Virus record (IMG/VR): IMGVR_UViG_3300012954_003339
Coordinates: 1-29,915 of that record
Length of the DNA: 29,915 nucleotides
Direction: 5' to 3' (one strand)
Source of the DNA: a virus
The notes under the pieces were generated by a model that saw only the letters and a list, made by a program, of their open reading frames with translations, made no database searches and was not told the origin of the DNA. How positions within the stretch are numbered: position 1 is the first letter of the stretch; every line of letters starts with the position of its first letter. Made by a program: the position numbers and the translations under genes. Below are positions 1-7,956 of this stretch, one piece after another.

Positions 1-2
1 CA

Positions 3-359
3 AACAGCATTATAAAAAAGATTAATTATACAGAGTCCAATATTGCAATCATTGCTGAAAAGCGCAACGATCTTATTGCCAAAGCATATAGGGATGGAAA
101 TTTAGAGATTCTACCGCAAGTCTATAACGTAAAGATGGATATAGTTGGGAACATGATGTTCATACCCGGATATGTATTTAATCTTTGGCCAAACACAATG
201 GGACTCAGTGCAGAGTCCAAAGATTCCGTGCTAAAAAAACTTGGATTGTTAGGTAGTTATTGGACAATAGGCGTAGAGCATTCTTTTGGTGAGAACGGGT
301 TTTCGACAACGATAGATGCATACAATGTAACTGTTGGCGAATCACCAACGAGAAAATAG
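3..359 (+). CDS. C-terminal part of a virion structural protein (partial)
   Basis: The reading frame is open from the first bases of the window to a TAG at 357-359, so this is the last 118 residues of a gene that begins upstream. The visible part has a glycine-rich stretch (GNMMFIPGYVFNL) followed by LGSYWTIGVEHSFGENGF and a TTIDAYN ending. That pattern, a short beta strand then a V-x-H-S-F/I-x-x-N-G-F-x-T-T-I hairpin, recalls the C-termini of phage tail-hub/baseplate proteins of the gpD type. This is a pattern match only. The next gene follows after 9 bases and also looks structural, which fits a virion module ending here. The nearest internal ATG is at 135, but there is no reason to think translation starts there. 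Confidence 0.5.
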   Translation, partial: NSIIKKINYTESNIAIIAEKRNDLIAKAYRDGNLEILPQVYNVKMDIVGNMMFIPGYVFNLWPNTMGLSAESKDSVLKKLGLLGSYWTIGVEHSFGENGFSTTIDAYNVTVGESPTRK

Positions 360-368
360 GAGATTGTT

Positions 369-1478
369 ATGGGGAAAATTATTAGCAGCATAACAAATAA
401 GTCTTCCTACAACAGGGAGTCAAGTATTATAGACAATCTCAATCTTATTGACAACTGGGATCAAAAACAGTTCTTTTATCTTCGACGAAATAACAAAAAT
501 AGAACTATTGCTGTATGGGACAGGGGAAACATGTCTCAACTTAGCGATACAGAAGTTTGTATAAATTTTGTAGCAGATGCTTTCGCAGATTTTCAAACTC
601 ATTACCGCAAAAAAGTGGTGAATGGGTTGAAACCTTTTATGGACATGAAGACTCTAAAGGTAGAGAAGGCGTATGTTAGACCAATTGCTGCTTACTTGGA
701 GCACCAAAAAAGACTAGAAGCGCTTCTGTTAGAAAATGTACTGGTTCCAGATGCCAATAGAATAAAAACATTTGAAGATTACGCGGGATGCTTTGATAAG
801 TTTGTTAGAGAGTATGGACACAGATACCCAATATTGTATTCGACTTTTGTCAATTCTCATTACTGCTCTCTTTACTCTACTGGTCTCATGATTGAATTGG
901 GATCACATGGTCACAACAGTGATGAGAAGAGGAGGGAAGCGCTCAATGACGACTCCTTAATGTTCTTTGTTGACTTAGCTAAAGAGTATGGATTTACGGT
1001 TCCAAAGCAGGCACCGTGGTGCATCATTGCAAATTTAGATTCTCAAGCGATGCAGAACTATGCTATAGAATATAACGCATTGACCAAGAAAGAGATAATG
1101 AAAGAATATTTTTATGAATGCAAGAACCACGACATCGATCTCCTTAAGGGACTAATGTTTAATGGATTAGAAGCATTACAAGAAAAGAATCCTTTGATTG
1201 AAATCAACAAAGTGTGTAAGAGTGGAAAACTAAGAAAAGTTACGTCCTCAAGAAATCTGCCTGAAACTAAAACATTATTTGATTCTATGTCTTCAAGGCA
1301 TATGCTTAGAGCGTATATCGAAACTTTGTTGATAGAGAGGCGTGTTAAAATAGAGAAACTAAAACTTGACATACTTTTTGAAGAATGTTATTATATGCTT
1401 GAAAAATATAGTTTCGATATCGCCTATACTTTTATCGAGATGAAGATATTAGAAACAAGACCAGACAGGATTAGGTAG
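369..1478 (+). CDS. Conserved phage protein of unknown function, probably virion-associated
   Basis: A 369-residue soluble protein with no signal peptide or membrane segment. The ATG at 369 follows a TAGGAGA ribosome site overlapping the previous stop. The central part (about 150-235) has a recognisable pattern: HRYPILYSTFVNSHYCSL, STGLMIELGSHGHN, then LAKEYGFTVPKQAPWCIIANL. From memory, a similar block (soluble helix, then K-x-A-P-W-R-L-V-A-N/D-L) recurs in proteins of large marine T4-like phages that sit beside tail or baseplate genes, but no biochemical role is known to me. Its position between a structural gene and a polymerase gene fits that. The stop TAG shares its last base with the GTG start of the next gene, so the two are probably translationally coupled. 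Confidence 0.55.
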   Translation: MGKIISSITNKSSYNRESSIIDNLNLIDNWDQKQFFYLRRNNKNRTIAVWDRGNMSQLSDTEVCINFVADAFADFQTHYRKKVVNGLKPFMDMKTLKVEKAYVRPIAAYLEHQKRLEALLLENVLVPDANRIKTFEDYAGCFDKFVREYGHRYPILYSTFVNSHYCSLYSTGLMIELGSHGHNSDEKRREALNDDSLMFFVDLAKEYGFTVPKQAPWCIIANLDSQAMQNYAIEYNALTKKEIMKEYFYECKNHDIDLLKGLMFNGLEALQEKNPLIEINKVCKSGKLRKVTSSRNLPETKTLFDSMSSRHMLRAYIETLLIERRVKIEKLKLDILFEECYYMLEKYSFDIAYTFIEMKILETRPDRIR

Positions 1479-2590
1479 TGTACTTTCAGATTATTGATAA
1501 CAACAAGAAGTGCCTGAAGGTGTTTGCTTCGGGAAACTTTGTTGATTATTCAGGACAAAAAGAATTCTCTAAGACATGGAGACACTCCGCACATCTTTCA
1601 AATAGAGATGATATAGACTATGCTATTCTGTACACAGAACAAGGAGATATATTTGCTTCTTGTCCGGGTTTTGTGCAAGAAGCGTGGCAGGCAAGTTCAG
1701 GTAGAGTTGCCGCGCTAATAAAATCTGCAAAAACCACTCAGTGTGACGTCGAAAACAACTGTATTTACGATTTCATTCCCGATAATTTTTTGCGGGATTT
1801 TTTATCAGACAAGCAAGCGATCATCAGGCATATATTCGAAAGTAAATCAAAACCCTGGCACTACGATGTGTTAAGGAAAGCACACATACTCACCGAGGAG
1901 ATGAATGCGAACTACAATATATTCGATGGCAAACTAAGACGAACGAACTATAGCGTGTTCGGTACAAAAACAGGAAGACTATCAAATGCAAAGGCAGGCA
2001 TACCGATACTAACACTGAAGAGGGAAGACAGGCACCTACTTCAACCTACAAATGACTTTTTCTTGGAATTAGACTTCAATGCGGCTGAGTTGCGGACCCT
2101 GCTATCGCTATCGGGACAAGAGCAACCCGAAGAGGACATCCACGAATGGACATCTGCAAAGGCAGGTGTGGACAGAGAAGATATGAAGAAGCGAACGTTC
2201 GCGTGGTTATACAACCCTGAAGCGTCAGATTCGCTCTTAGAGCGACTTTATGATAGAAATGGTATAAAGGATAGGTTTTATGATAAAAATGCCGTAAAAA
2301 CGCCTTTCTTGCGTCAAATTATGACAGACGACCGCAGAGCACTAAACTACATCATACAAAGCACAAGCAGTGATATATGCATAACACAGGCGTATAGGTT
2401 GCGAGAACTTTTTAAAGAATGTAAAACAAAAATCTGTTATTTAATGCACGATTCTGTTATACTAGATTGTGCAAAAGAAGATAAGGAAAAGTTTCTCGAA
2501 GCAAGAAAAATATTTGCTGATACAAGTTTCGGCCAATATAGAGTCAACATGTCTATGGGTAAAAACTTCGGGGAAATGAAAAGAATATAA
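1478..2590 (+). CDS. Compact family-A DNA polymerase (palm/fingers only)
   Basis: A 370-residue protein whose C-terminal two thirds match the polymerase domain of DNA polymerase I. Motif A is ELDFNAAELR with D199 and E204, spaced as in E. coli D705/E710. Motif B has R233, K237, F241 and Y245, exactly the spacing of the O-helix R754/K758/F762/Y766. A YIIQSTSSDI segment matches the Q-x-T/S helix. Motif C is MHDSV with H324 and D325, where the usual glutamate is serine. TGRLSNAKAGIP (about residue 165) matches the conserved T-G-R-L-S segment. There is no room for the 5' nuclease or a 3'-5' exonuclease domain; residues 1-140 are unrecognised. The start is GTG, overlapping the previous TAG by one base, with AGGA upstream. 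The replicative enzyme is more likely the DnaE at 15819, so this polymerase may serve repair, gap filling or primer replacement. Confidence 0.82.
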   Translation: MYFQIIDNNKKCLKVFASGNFVDYSGQKEFSKTWRHSAHLSNRDDIDYAILYTEQGDIFASCPGFVQEAWQASSGRVAALIKSAKTTQCDVENNCIYDFIPDNFLRDFLSDKQAIIRHIFESKSKPWHYDVLRKAHILTEEMNANYNIFDGKLRRTNYSVFGTKTGRLSNAKAGIPILTLKREDRHLLQPTNDFFLELDFNAAELRTLLSLSGQEQPEEDIHEWTSAKAGVDREDMKKRTFAWLYNPEASDSLLERLYDRNGIKDRFYDKNAVKTPFLRQIMTDDRRALNYIIQSTSSDICITQAYRLRELFKECKTKICYLMHDSVILDCAKEDKEKFLEARKIFADTSFGQYRVNMSMGKNFGEMKRI

Positions 2591-3426
2591 TGTATACTGT
2601 TATTGGTTTAGGTGGAGTGGGGTGTAGAGTGGCAAAGTGCTTCTCTGAGTACTCCCAATACAACGTTCTGTGCATAGATGATCAAAAGACCGGGTGGAAA
2701 GATCAGGTGCTGATTCCAAAGCAAAGTAAACCTGAAGATTATGAGCAATCGTTTAAAAATTTAACGAAAACTAAGTTAGACAAAATAAAAGAAAATGTTA
2801 TTTTTGTATTGAGTGGTGCAAGCATGGTTTCTAGCATCGCGTTGCGATTACTGCACCAAATCAAGAAAAAAAATATTACGATACTTTGTATAAGACCGGA
2901 GTCGGAACTGATGGATGCAACAGAGTCTTCTCAAGAGAGGGTAATATTTTCTGTATTGCAAGAATACACAAGGTCTGGACTTTTTGAAAGAATGTACTTG
3001 ACAAGCAATGAGAAAATGGATACTCTTGTAGAAGATGCGAGTATTAAAGAATATTATCCTACGATGAACAGAATGATTGCGTCTGTATTTCACATGATGA
3101 TGGTCTTTGATCATCAGGATGCAGTTGTTTCCAATTTCTCTGAGACTAATGAAGCAAGGAGAGTGTGCACGCTTGGTATTTTAAATATGGAAAGCGGATC
3201 TGAGACAAGGTTTTTTCCTTTTGAAGATACGATGGAAACAAAACTGTACTATGGTATATCTAAGGATACTCTGAATAATGATAAGAACTTACAAAGAAAC
3301 ATTATAAAATTAATCAAAGATAAAAATGAAGAACTGTGCAAATACAGTTATGGCGTTTACGAAACGCAGTACGATTGGGACTTTTGTTATACAAAATATT
3401 TTTCTTCGAAAGTCCAAGAATTTTAG
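2590..3426 (+). CDS. Rossmann-fold protein resembling FtsZ/tubulin, nucleotide loop degenerate
   Basis: A 278-residue protein of uncertain family. It opens with a beta strand and glycine loop, YTVIGLGGVG (residues 2-11), then a helix and a second strand ending in CIDD. Residues 69-101 read as strand-loop-helix-strand: NVIFVLSGASMVSS, an amphipathic helix, then ITILCIRP. In FtsZ the same place holds the GGGTGTG loop and TVGVVTKP. Residues 131-172 (FERMYLTSNEKMDTLVED, then a long helix) can be laid over the FtsZ stretch VDSLITIPNDKLLK plus its core helix. The signature loop is replaced by SGASMVSS (75-82), so GTP binding is doubtful. The alternative is a ThiF/E1-like or other dinucleotide-binding Rossmann protein, since GLGGVG fits both. 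The stop is followed at once by the ssb promoter, so it closes this transcription unit. Confidence 0.45.
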   Translation: MYTVIGLGGVGCRVAKCFSEYSQYNVLCIDDQKTGWKDQVLIPKQSKPEDYEQSFKNLTKTKLDKIKENVIFVLSGASMVSSIALRLLHQIKKKNITILCIRPESELMDATESSQERVIFSVLQEYTRSGLFERMYLTSNEKMDTLVEDASIKEYYPTMNRMIASVFHMMMVFDHQDAVVSNFSETNEARRVCTLGILNMESGSETRFFPFEDTMETKLYYGISKDTLNNDKNLQRNIIKLIKDKNEELCKYSYGVYETQYDWDFCYTKYFSSKVQEF

Positions 3427-3455
3427 TTGACAAACAAAAAAATATTTAGTATATT
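3427..3455 (+). promoter_or_regulatory. Sigma70-type promoter of the replication operon (P-ssb)
   Basis: TTGACA at 3427-3432, a 17-base spacer, and TATATT at 3450-3455, immediately after the stop of the previous gene. The -35 is consensus and the -10 matches at five of six positions. Transcription would start near 3461, giving a leader of about 75 bases before the ssb ATG. Confidence 0.75.
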
Positions 3456-3465
3456 GTAGAAAGTT

Positions 3466-3506
3466 GGTCGGGAGATTTGCCGACCTGCTTTAGCCGAAGG
3501 TGCAAA
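3466..3506 (+). promoter_or_regulatory. Leader hairpin, possible pseudoknot, upstream of ssb
   Basis: A perfect 6-bp stem, GGTCGG (3466-3471) with CCGACC (3480-3485), encloses an 8-base loop and would lie at the very 5' end of the transcript. Loop bases TTTG (3476-3479) could pair with CAAA (3503-3506) to form an H-type pseudoknot. An A-rich unpaired stretch follows, leading to the TAAGGAGG site at 3521-3528. T4 gene 32 mRNA is autoregulated by gp32 binding to a leader pseudoknot followed by unstructured RNA. The layout here is the same, but the second stem is only 4 bp. Confidence 0.4.
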
Positions 3507-3536
3507 AAAATAACATACCATAAGGAGGTAGTAAAT

Positions 3537-4295
3537 ATGGCACTTAATATTGAACTAATGAAGCAAAAGATGTCTTCATTAACAGGAAAGGGGGACAAAA
3601 AGAATAACTTCTGGCGTCCTCAAGAAGGAGAAAATAATATTCGTATTATTCCCACTCCAGATGGTGACCCATTTAAGGAAAAGTTTTTCCACTATGGCAT
3701 CGGTGAACAATCGTTTTTGTGCCCAAAGCGCAACTTTGGAGATGATTGTCCAGTGTGTAATCTGGGTAACGAGTTGTGGAACGAGGGTACCGAAGATAGC
3801 AAGTCTATGGCAAAGACCATGTTTGCAAAGCAGCGATTCTTTTCACCTGTCTTGGTCAGAGGCGAAGAATCAGAAGGTGTAAAGGTGTGGGGGTATGGCA
3901 AGTTGGCATACCAGAAGTTACTTGGTATTGTTCTTGACCCTGATTATGGAGACATTACAGATCCAGAAGATGGTAATGACTTAAAATTGATGTATGGAAA
4001 GCAACCTGGAGCGTCTTACCCAACCACGGACATTCGCCCACGCCCTCGAAAGTCTGTACTTTGCGATGATGCTGTCGGCGGCGATGAGGCATGCGCAGAG
4101 TTGTTGGAAAAGGTTCCAAACCTTGACAATGTTTTTGAGAGAAAAACAACTGCCGAAGTCGCCGCAATCCTTGAGTCCCACTTGAGCACTGGTGAAACAT
4201 CTGGCGAGGTTACCCGAGGAGGCAATAACACTTCTGCAGTTAAGGACTCTATTGAGCAAAGTTTCGATGCTGCGTTCAATGAGATTTCTGGTTAG
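3537..4295 (+). CDS. Single-stranded DNA-binding protein, T4 gp32-like
   Basis: A 252-residue protein that coats single-stranded DNA during replication and recombination. Residues 20-40 (KKNNFWRPQEGENNIRIIP) are the typical entry of the gp32 core, followed by a zinc-site pattern H-x9-C-x8-C-x2-C (FHYGIGEQSFLCPKRNFGDDCPVC region, about 50-72), close in spacing to the His/Cys3 zinc site of gp32. The C-terminal part is Thr/Ser/Glu-rich, ending in a mildly acidic segment, the usual place for protein-protein contacts. The ATG at 3537 is chosen because TAAGGAGG lies 8 bases upstream; an upstream alternative codon at 3477 has no ribosome site and sits inside the leader hairpin. It is the first gene of the replication operon, 13 bases before uvsX, with its own promoter and a structured leader. 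Confidence 0.85.
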   Translation: MALNIELMKQKMSSLTGKGDKKNNFWRPQEGENNIRIIPTPDGDPFKEKFFHYGIGEQSFLCPKRNFGDDCPVCNLGNELWNEGTEDSKSMAKTMFAKQRFFSPVLVRGEESEGVKVWGYGKLAYQKLLGIVLDPDYGDITDPEDGNDLKLMYGKQPGASYPTTDIRPRPRKSVLCDDAVGGDEACAELLEKVPNLDNVFERKTTAEVAAILESHLSTGETSGEVTRGGNNTSAVKDSIEQSFDAAFNEISG

Positions 4296-4308
4296 TGGAG
4301 TTTAGTTG

Positions 4309-5457
4309 ATGGGGAAGGTAACAAAAATTAAACCTGGTGGTTTATCCACCAAGGATATAATCGCATCTCTTAACAAATCGTCAGGAGGTGTGGTTGCCTA
4401 CAATCTTGGAGAAGAGAACCCAACGGAAGTCAAGGAGTGGATTCCGACTGGTTCCCGATGGTTGGATTCTATTACTTGCAAGGGCAGGTACGCGGGAATC
4501 CCAGTGGGTAAGATCTCTGAGATTGCAGGACTTGAAGCAACAGGTAAATCATTCATGGCTGCTCAAGTTGCCGCCAATGCCCAGAAGATGGGTTGCCGTG
4601 TTGCTTACTTTGATTCAGAGTCTGCTATTGACCCTGACTTTCTCCGGAGAGCAGGTTGTGATGTAGACGATGAAGATAGTGGTTTGATTTATATTCAAGC
4701 ACACTCTGTTGAAATGGTGATGGAGACAATTGAGAACCTTTTAAAGATGCCTGAGAAATGGGTTTTTATCTGGGACTCACTTGCACTCACTCCTTCAGAA
4801 CATGACTTGGAATCAGACTTCGATCCTCAATCATCTATGGCGATGAAGGCAAGAGTGTTATCAAAGGGCATGCCAAAGTTGGTGCAACCTATTGCTAATG
4901 CTGGCGCAACTTTGTTGGTATTGAATCAGTTGAAGACCAATATTACTAGGTCTCCTTCCGAGGCAATGACAACGCCATACATGACTCCTGGTGGCAAGAC
5001 ACTACCTTATTCTTATTCCTTAAGAATCTGGTTAACAGGAAGAAAAGCGAAAGCATCTTTCGTTACAGATGAAAACGGATTCAGGATTGGATCAGAGGTA
5101 AAGTGTAAAATTGAAAAGTCTAGATTCGGGTCGACCGGACGTACTTGTAACTTTAAGATCCTTTGGGGTGACTCTGATACTGTTGGTGTTCAAGACAGGG
5201 AAAGTTGGTTTGATGCCATTCAGATTTCAGATAACCTTGAGCAATCTGGCGCTTGGTATGCACTTGTCTATGAAGATGGCACAAGAGAAAAGTTTCAGAG
5301 GGCCCATTGGTTAAAGAAGTTGGAAGATGAGAAATTTCAAAAAAGAGTCTTGCAAATCATGGATGAAGATGTTATTATGAAGTTCAGTGAAAAGACAGGC
5401 AAAGCATCTGATTTCTATGATCAGGAAGAGGATGTCCCACCAAAGACCGACAGCTAG
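4309..5457 (+). CDS. uvsX: UvsX/RecA-like recombinase
   Basis: A 382-residue ATP-dependent strand-exchange protein. Walker A is GLEATGKS (74-81); Walker B is WVFIWDS (about 151-157, D156). A segment LLVLNQLKTNI followed by TTPYMTPGGKTLPYSYSLRIWL matches the RecA loop-2 and post-loop region. FDSESAIDPDF (about 104-115) matches the E/D-x-E-x-A-x-D segment of RecA folds. The length is close to T4 UvsX (about 390). The ATG at 4309 is preferred to the TTG one codon earlier; GTGGAG lies about 9 bases upstream. It is co-transcribed with ssb, its usual partner in presynaptic filament formation, and its stop is followed within 8 bases by a strong terminator, so ssb and uvsX can form a two-gene transcript. 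Confidence 0.92.
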   Translation: MGKVTKIKPGGLSTKDIIASLNKSSGGVVAYNLGEENPTEVKEWIPTGSRWLDSITCKGRYAGIPVGKISEIAGLEATGKSFMAAQVAANAQKMGCRVAYFDSESAIDPDFLRRAGCDVDDEDSGLIYIQAHSVEMVMETIENLLKMPEKWVFIWDSLALTPSEHDLESDFDPQSSMAMKARVLSKGMPKLVQPIANAGATLLVLNQLKTNITRSPSEAMTTPYMTPGGKTLPYSYSLRIWLTGRKAKASFVTDENGFRIGSEVKCKIEKSRFGSTGRTCNFKILWGDSDTVGVQDRESWFDAIQISDNLEQSGAWYALVYEDGTREKFQRAHWLKKLEDEKFQKRVLQIMDEDVIMKFSEKTGKASDFYDQEEDVPPKTDS

Positions 5458-5464
5458 GTTGGTC

Positions 5465-5494
5465 CACCCCTGGGAAACCAGGGGTGTTTTTTTT
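5465..5494 (+). terminator. Strong Rho-independent terminator after uvsX
   Basis: A perfect 9-bp stem, CACCCCTGG (5465-5473) with CCAGGGGTG (5478-5486), closes a GAAA tetraloop and is followed by eight T (5487-5494). It is the clearest terminator in the window and separates ssb-uvsX from the downstream genes. No strong promoter is evident between it and the next gene, so partial read-through probably feeds the rest of the operon. Confidence 0.95.
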
Positions 5495-5511
5495 ATTTAA
5501 AGGAGAGTAAG

Positions 5512-5607
5512 ATGCTTGAAAGCATACTCAACGACAAAGAATTTATTTATACTGCTATTGGTATGGTTATTATAGGACTTGCCTTGCATAAATGGAAAAA
5601 GGACTAG
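5512..5607 (+). CDS. 31-residue single-pass membrane protein
   Basis: A short open frame just downstream of the terminator. AAAGGAGAG lies about 6 bases before the ATG. The product has a short polar N-terminus (MLESILNDKEF), one hydrophobic segment of about 15 residues (IYTAIGMVIIGLALH) and a basic tail KWKKD, so it should insert as a single-pass peptide with the C-terminus in the cytoplasm. Its TAG ends one base before the ATG of the exonuclease gene (5609), so the two are coupled. I do not recognise a family. The strong ribosome site, the charge layout and the exact fit between terminator and next gene are the reasons to call it real. Confidence 0.6.
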   Translation: MLESILNDKEFIYTAIGMVIIGLALHKWKKD

Positions 5608-5608
5608 A

Positions 5609-6577
5609 ATGAAAAAACTGCTTATAGTTGATGCACAAAATCAGTTTATGCGCTCGTACATTGTTAATCCTACGCTTTCCCCCAATGGAGACCCTCTCGG
5701 CGGCGTAGTTGGATTCTTGCAAACAATGAATAAACTGTGCAGACAGGTCCGCCCAGACGCTTTTGTTGTTGTTTGGGATGGCGATGGTGGATCTTCTAAG
5801 AGAAGGTCAAAAAATAAAAACTATAAGGCAGGCAGAAAACCACCAAAACTTAACAGGTGGGCCCAGAATATGAACCCTGCTGAGATCCACACCAATCGAG
5901 TGTGGCAACAGGTTCGTTGTATTGAGTACGTTAATGAGACACCAATCATTCAATTCCGAGAACCGGGTGTTGAAGCGGATGATGTTATATCATATGTTAG
6001 CAGTATGCCCATCTTTAAAGAATGGAATAAGGCTATAGTTTCGAGTGACAAGGATTTCATTCAATTGCTTGATGATAAAACTTTGTTGATTCGACCTACT
6101 CAACAGGAGATATTAAACTACAAGAGGGTCTTGGATCAATACTCTATTCACCCAAGAAACTTTGCCATTGCCAGATCTATGGTTGGAGACAAGAGCGATA
6201 ACATCGATGGAATATCGGGCGTCGGACTCAAGACTGTAGCAAAAGCATTTCCCTTTCTTGCTGAAGACAGGGACGTTTACCTTAGCGACATTAAGGAGCA
6301 TGCAGAGACCGTAGATTCTAAATTGTCGGTTTATTCTAAACTTGTTGCAGAATATAAAAAAGTATGCGATAATTATTCAATAATGCAATTGAGCACACCC
6401 CTGATATCAGTTCAGTGTGCACAACATATAAATGATACTTTTGGAGAATACAAACCTTTGTTTAATAAAACAGAAATCAACAAAATGTTATCTGTGGACG
6501 GACTGATTTCAATCAATATCGACTGCTTAACAACAAGTTTCAACTCTATGGTATCCAACAAAATCGGTTTTAATTAA
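5609..6577 (+). CDS. 5'-3' exonuclease / flap endonuclease (FEN, T4 RNase H-like)
   Basis: A 322-residue metal-dependent nuclease of the PIN-like FEN family that removes RNA primers and 5' flaps. It begins with KLLIVDAQNQFMRSY (first metal aspartate in IVDA) and has FVVVWDGDGGSSKR plus a basic KNKNYKAGRK stretch (helical arch). The acidic cluster GVEADDVIS has E122, D124 and D125, and SSDKDF has D147 and D149. The helix-hairpin-helix entry is MVGDKSDNIDGISGVGLKTV (D194, D197), the expected order for FEN enzymes. The ATG at 5609 is chosen because it follows the small ORF stop directly with AAGGA upstream; a longer frame from 5579 would begin inside that ORF without a ribosome site. It shares one base with the helicase start downstream. 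Confidence 0.9.
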   Translation: MKKLLIVDAQNQFMRSYIVNPTLSPNGDPLGGVVGFLQTMNKLCRQVRPDAFVVVWDGDGGSSKRRSKNKNYKAGRKPPKLNRWAQNMNPAEIHTNRVWQQVRCIEYVNETPIIQFREPGVEADDVISYVSSMPIFKEWNKAIVSSDKDFIQLLDDKTLLIRPTQQEILNYKRVLDQYSIHPRNFAIARSMVGDKSDNIDGISGVGLKTVAKAFPFLAEDRDVYLSDIKEHAETVDSKLSVYSKLVAEYKKVCDNYSIMQLSTPLISVQCAQHINDTFGEYKPLFNKTEINKMLSVDGLISINIDCLTTSFNSMVSNKIGFN

Positions 6578-7956
6578 TGCAAGCAGTCAAAAGAGATTTT
6601 TCCAAGTTTGGGAAAAGTTTTCAAGAAAACTTATGTCACATCATTCTGGACGATAGACCGTTCGCAGAGCAGATATTTGAAGTATTAGAGGACAACTTTC
6701 TAGAACTTTCCTATCTTCGAGTTTTTGTAAAAAAGATTCGACAGTATAAGGAAAAATACGGAGTCCACCCAACCAGAGATATAATGAAAAGCATAATGCG
6801 TACTGGCATTGCAGAAGAGCAAGACTCTGTGCAGAAGTTGTTGAGAGATTATTATGCCAGAGTATTATCTAGACAGATACAAACTGAAGAAGTTGGGTAC
6901 ATTAAGGATACCGCTTTGGATTTTTGCAGAAAGCAGAAACTCCAAGAAGCAATGATGAGGTGTGTGCCTCTTCTTGAAAAATCTTCTTTTGATGAGATAG
7001 CGAAGAATATAAATGATGCAATAAAACTGGGTATGTCCAATGATGTTGGTTACGACTACATGAAAGACTTCGAACTCAGGTTTATGGAAAAGTCTCGCGA
7101 TCCCGTATCTACAGGGTGGGATACTCTTGATAAGATTACTAAGGGCGGACTTGGTAAAGGAGAACTGGGAGTTGTGATTGCACCAACTGGTGCAGGAAAG
7201 TCAATGGTGCTCGTTCATCTTGGTGCACAAGCACTTCAACGTGGCAAAAATGTTGTACATTACACTCTTGAACTTGGAGATACCGTTGTTGGAACTAGAT
7301 ATGATAGTTGTATAACAGGTTATCACCTAACTGGCATTAATGTTTTCAAGGAACAAATCTATGACGACCTCAGAGATTTAGAGGGTAAACTTATTATAAA
7401 AGAATACCCAACTAGATCCGCTACAATAAGCACTATACGAAATCACGTAGAAAAAATGAAAGTTACAGGTTTTGTACCGGACATGATTATTGTTGACTAT
7501 GCTGATCTTATAAAACCAACAGGATCATCGCGAGAGGAGAAGAGACATCAACTTGAGACGATTTATGAAGAGTTGAGAGGAATATCTCAAGAGGTTGGGT
7601 GTCCTGTGTGGACAGCATCCCAGACTAATAGGTCAGCATTAAATGCTGAAGTTATAACAATGGAATCTATTTCAGAAGCATACAATAAGTGTTTTGTTGC
7701 TGATTTTATCTTCTCTGTCTCTCGTACAATTGACGACAAAGAGATAAATGGTGGAAGAATTTTTATTGCGAAGAACAGAAATGGGCCCGATGGAATGATT
7801 TACCCTATATTTATGGATACCTCTAATGTCAAGATCAAGATCTTGCCAAAGGTACTCACCACAGAAGAAATGGATGACGTGACTAAAAATGCAGCGAAAA
7901 AACAAAAAGAATTTATTAGAGAGAGATATCAAAAAATGAAGGGAGGAAGCAAATGA
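6577..7956 (+). CDS. Replicative DNA helicase, DnaB/T4 gp41-like
   Basis: A 459-residue hexameric helicase of the RecA-fold DnaB superfamily. Walker A is APTGAGKS (202-209). A catalytic-glutamate strand HYTLELGD follows at about 228-235, and Walker B is IIVDYADL (about 304-311). The H3/H4 region includes VWTASQTNRSA, the Q-x-N/x-R sensor typical of DnaB, and an arginine-containing C-terminal strand IFIAKNRNGPDG that matches the K-x-R-x-G finger of DnaB. The N-terminal 150 residues are helical, as in gp41. The start overlaps the previous stop (TAATG), and the end overlaps the reductase start (ATGA at 7953). No primase was seen in the window; it is presumably encoded elsewhere in the genome. 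Confidence 0.92.
   Translation: MQAVKRDFSKFGKSFQENLCHIILDDRPFAEQIFEVLEDNFLELSYLRVFVKKIRQYKEKYGVHPTRDIMKSIMRTGIAEEQDSVQKLLRDYYARVLSRQIQTEEVGYIKDTALDFCRKQKLQEAMMRCVPLLEKSSFDEIAKNINDAIKLGMSNDVGYDYMKDFELRFMEKSRDPVSTGWDTLDKITKGGLGKGELGVVIAPTGAGKSMVLVHLGAQALQRGKNVVHYTLELGDTVVGTRYDSCITGYHLTGINVFKEQIYDDLRDLEGKLIIKEYPTRSATISTIRNHVEKMKVTGFVPDMIIVDYADLIKPTGSSREEKRHQLETIYEELRGISQEVGCPVWTASQTNRSALNAEVITMESISEAYNKCFVADFIFSVSRTIDDKEINGGRIFIAKNRNGPDGMIYPIFMDTSNVKIKILPKVLTTEEMDDVTKNAAKKQKEFIRERYQKMKGGSK

Noticed and set aside
2590-2690. Calling the 2590 gene a ThiF/E1-type activating enzyme from GLGGVG alone
   Set aside because: The downstream Arg/Lys/Cys residues of that family are not visible and the 69-172 region fits the FtsZ layout better; kept as an alternative only.
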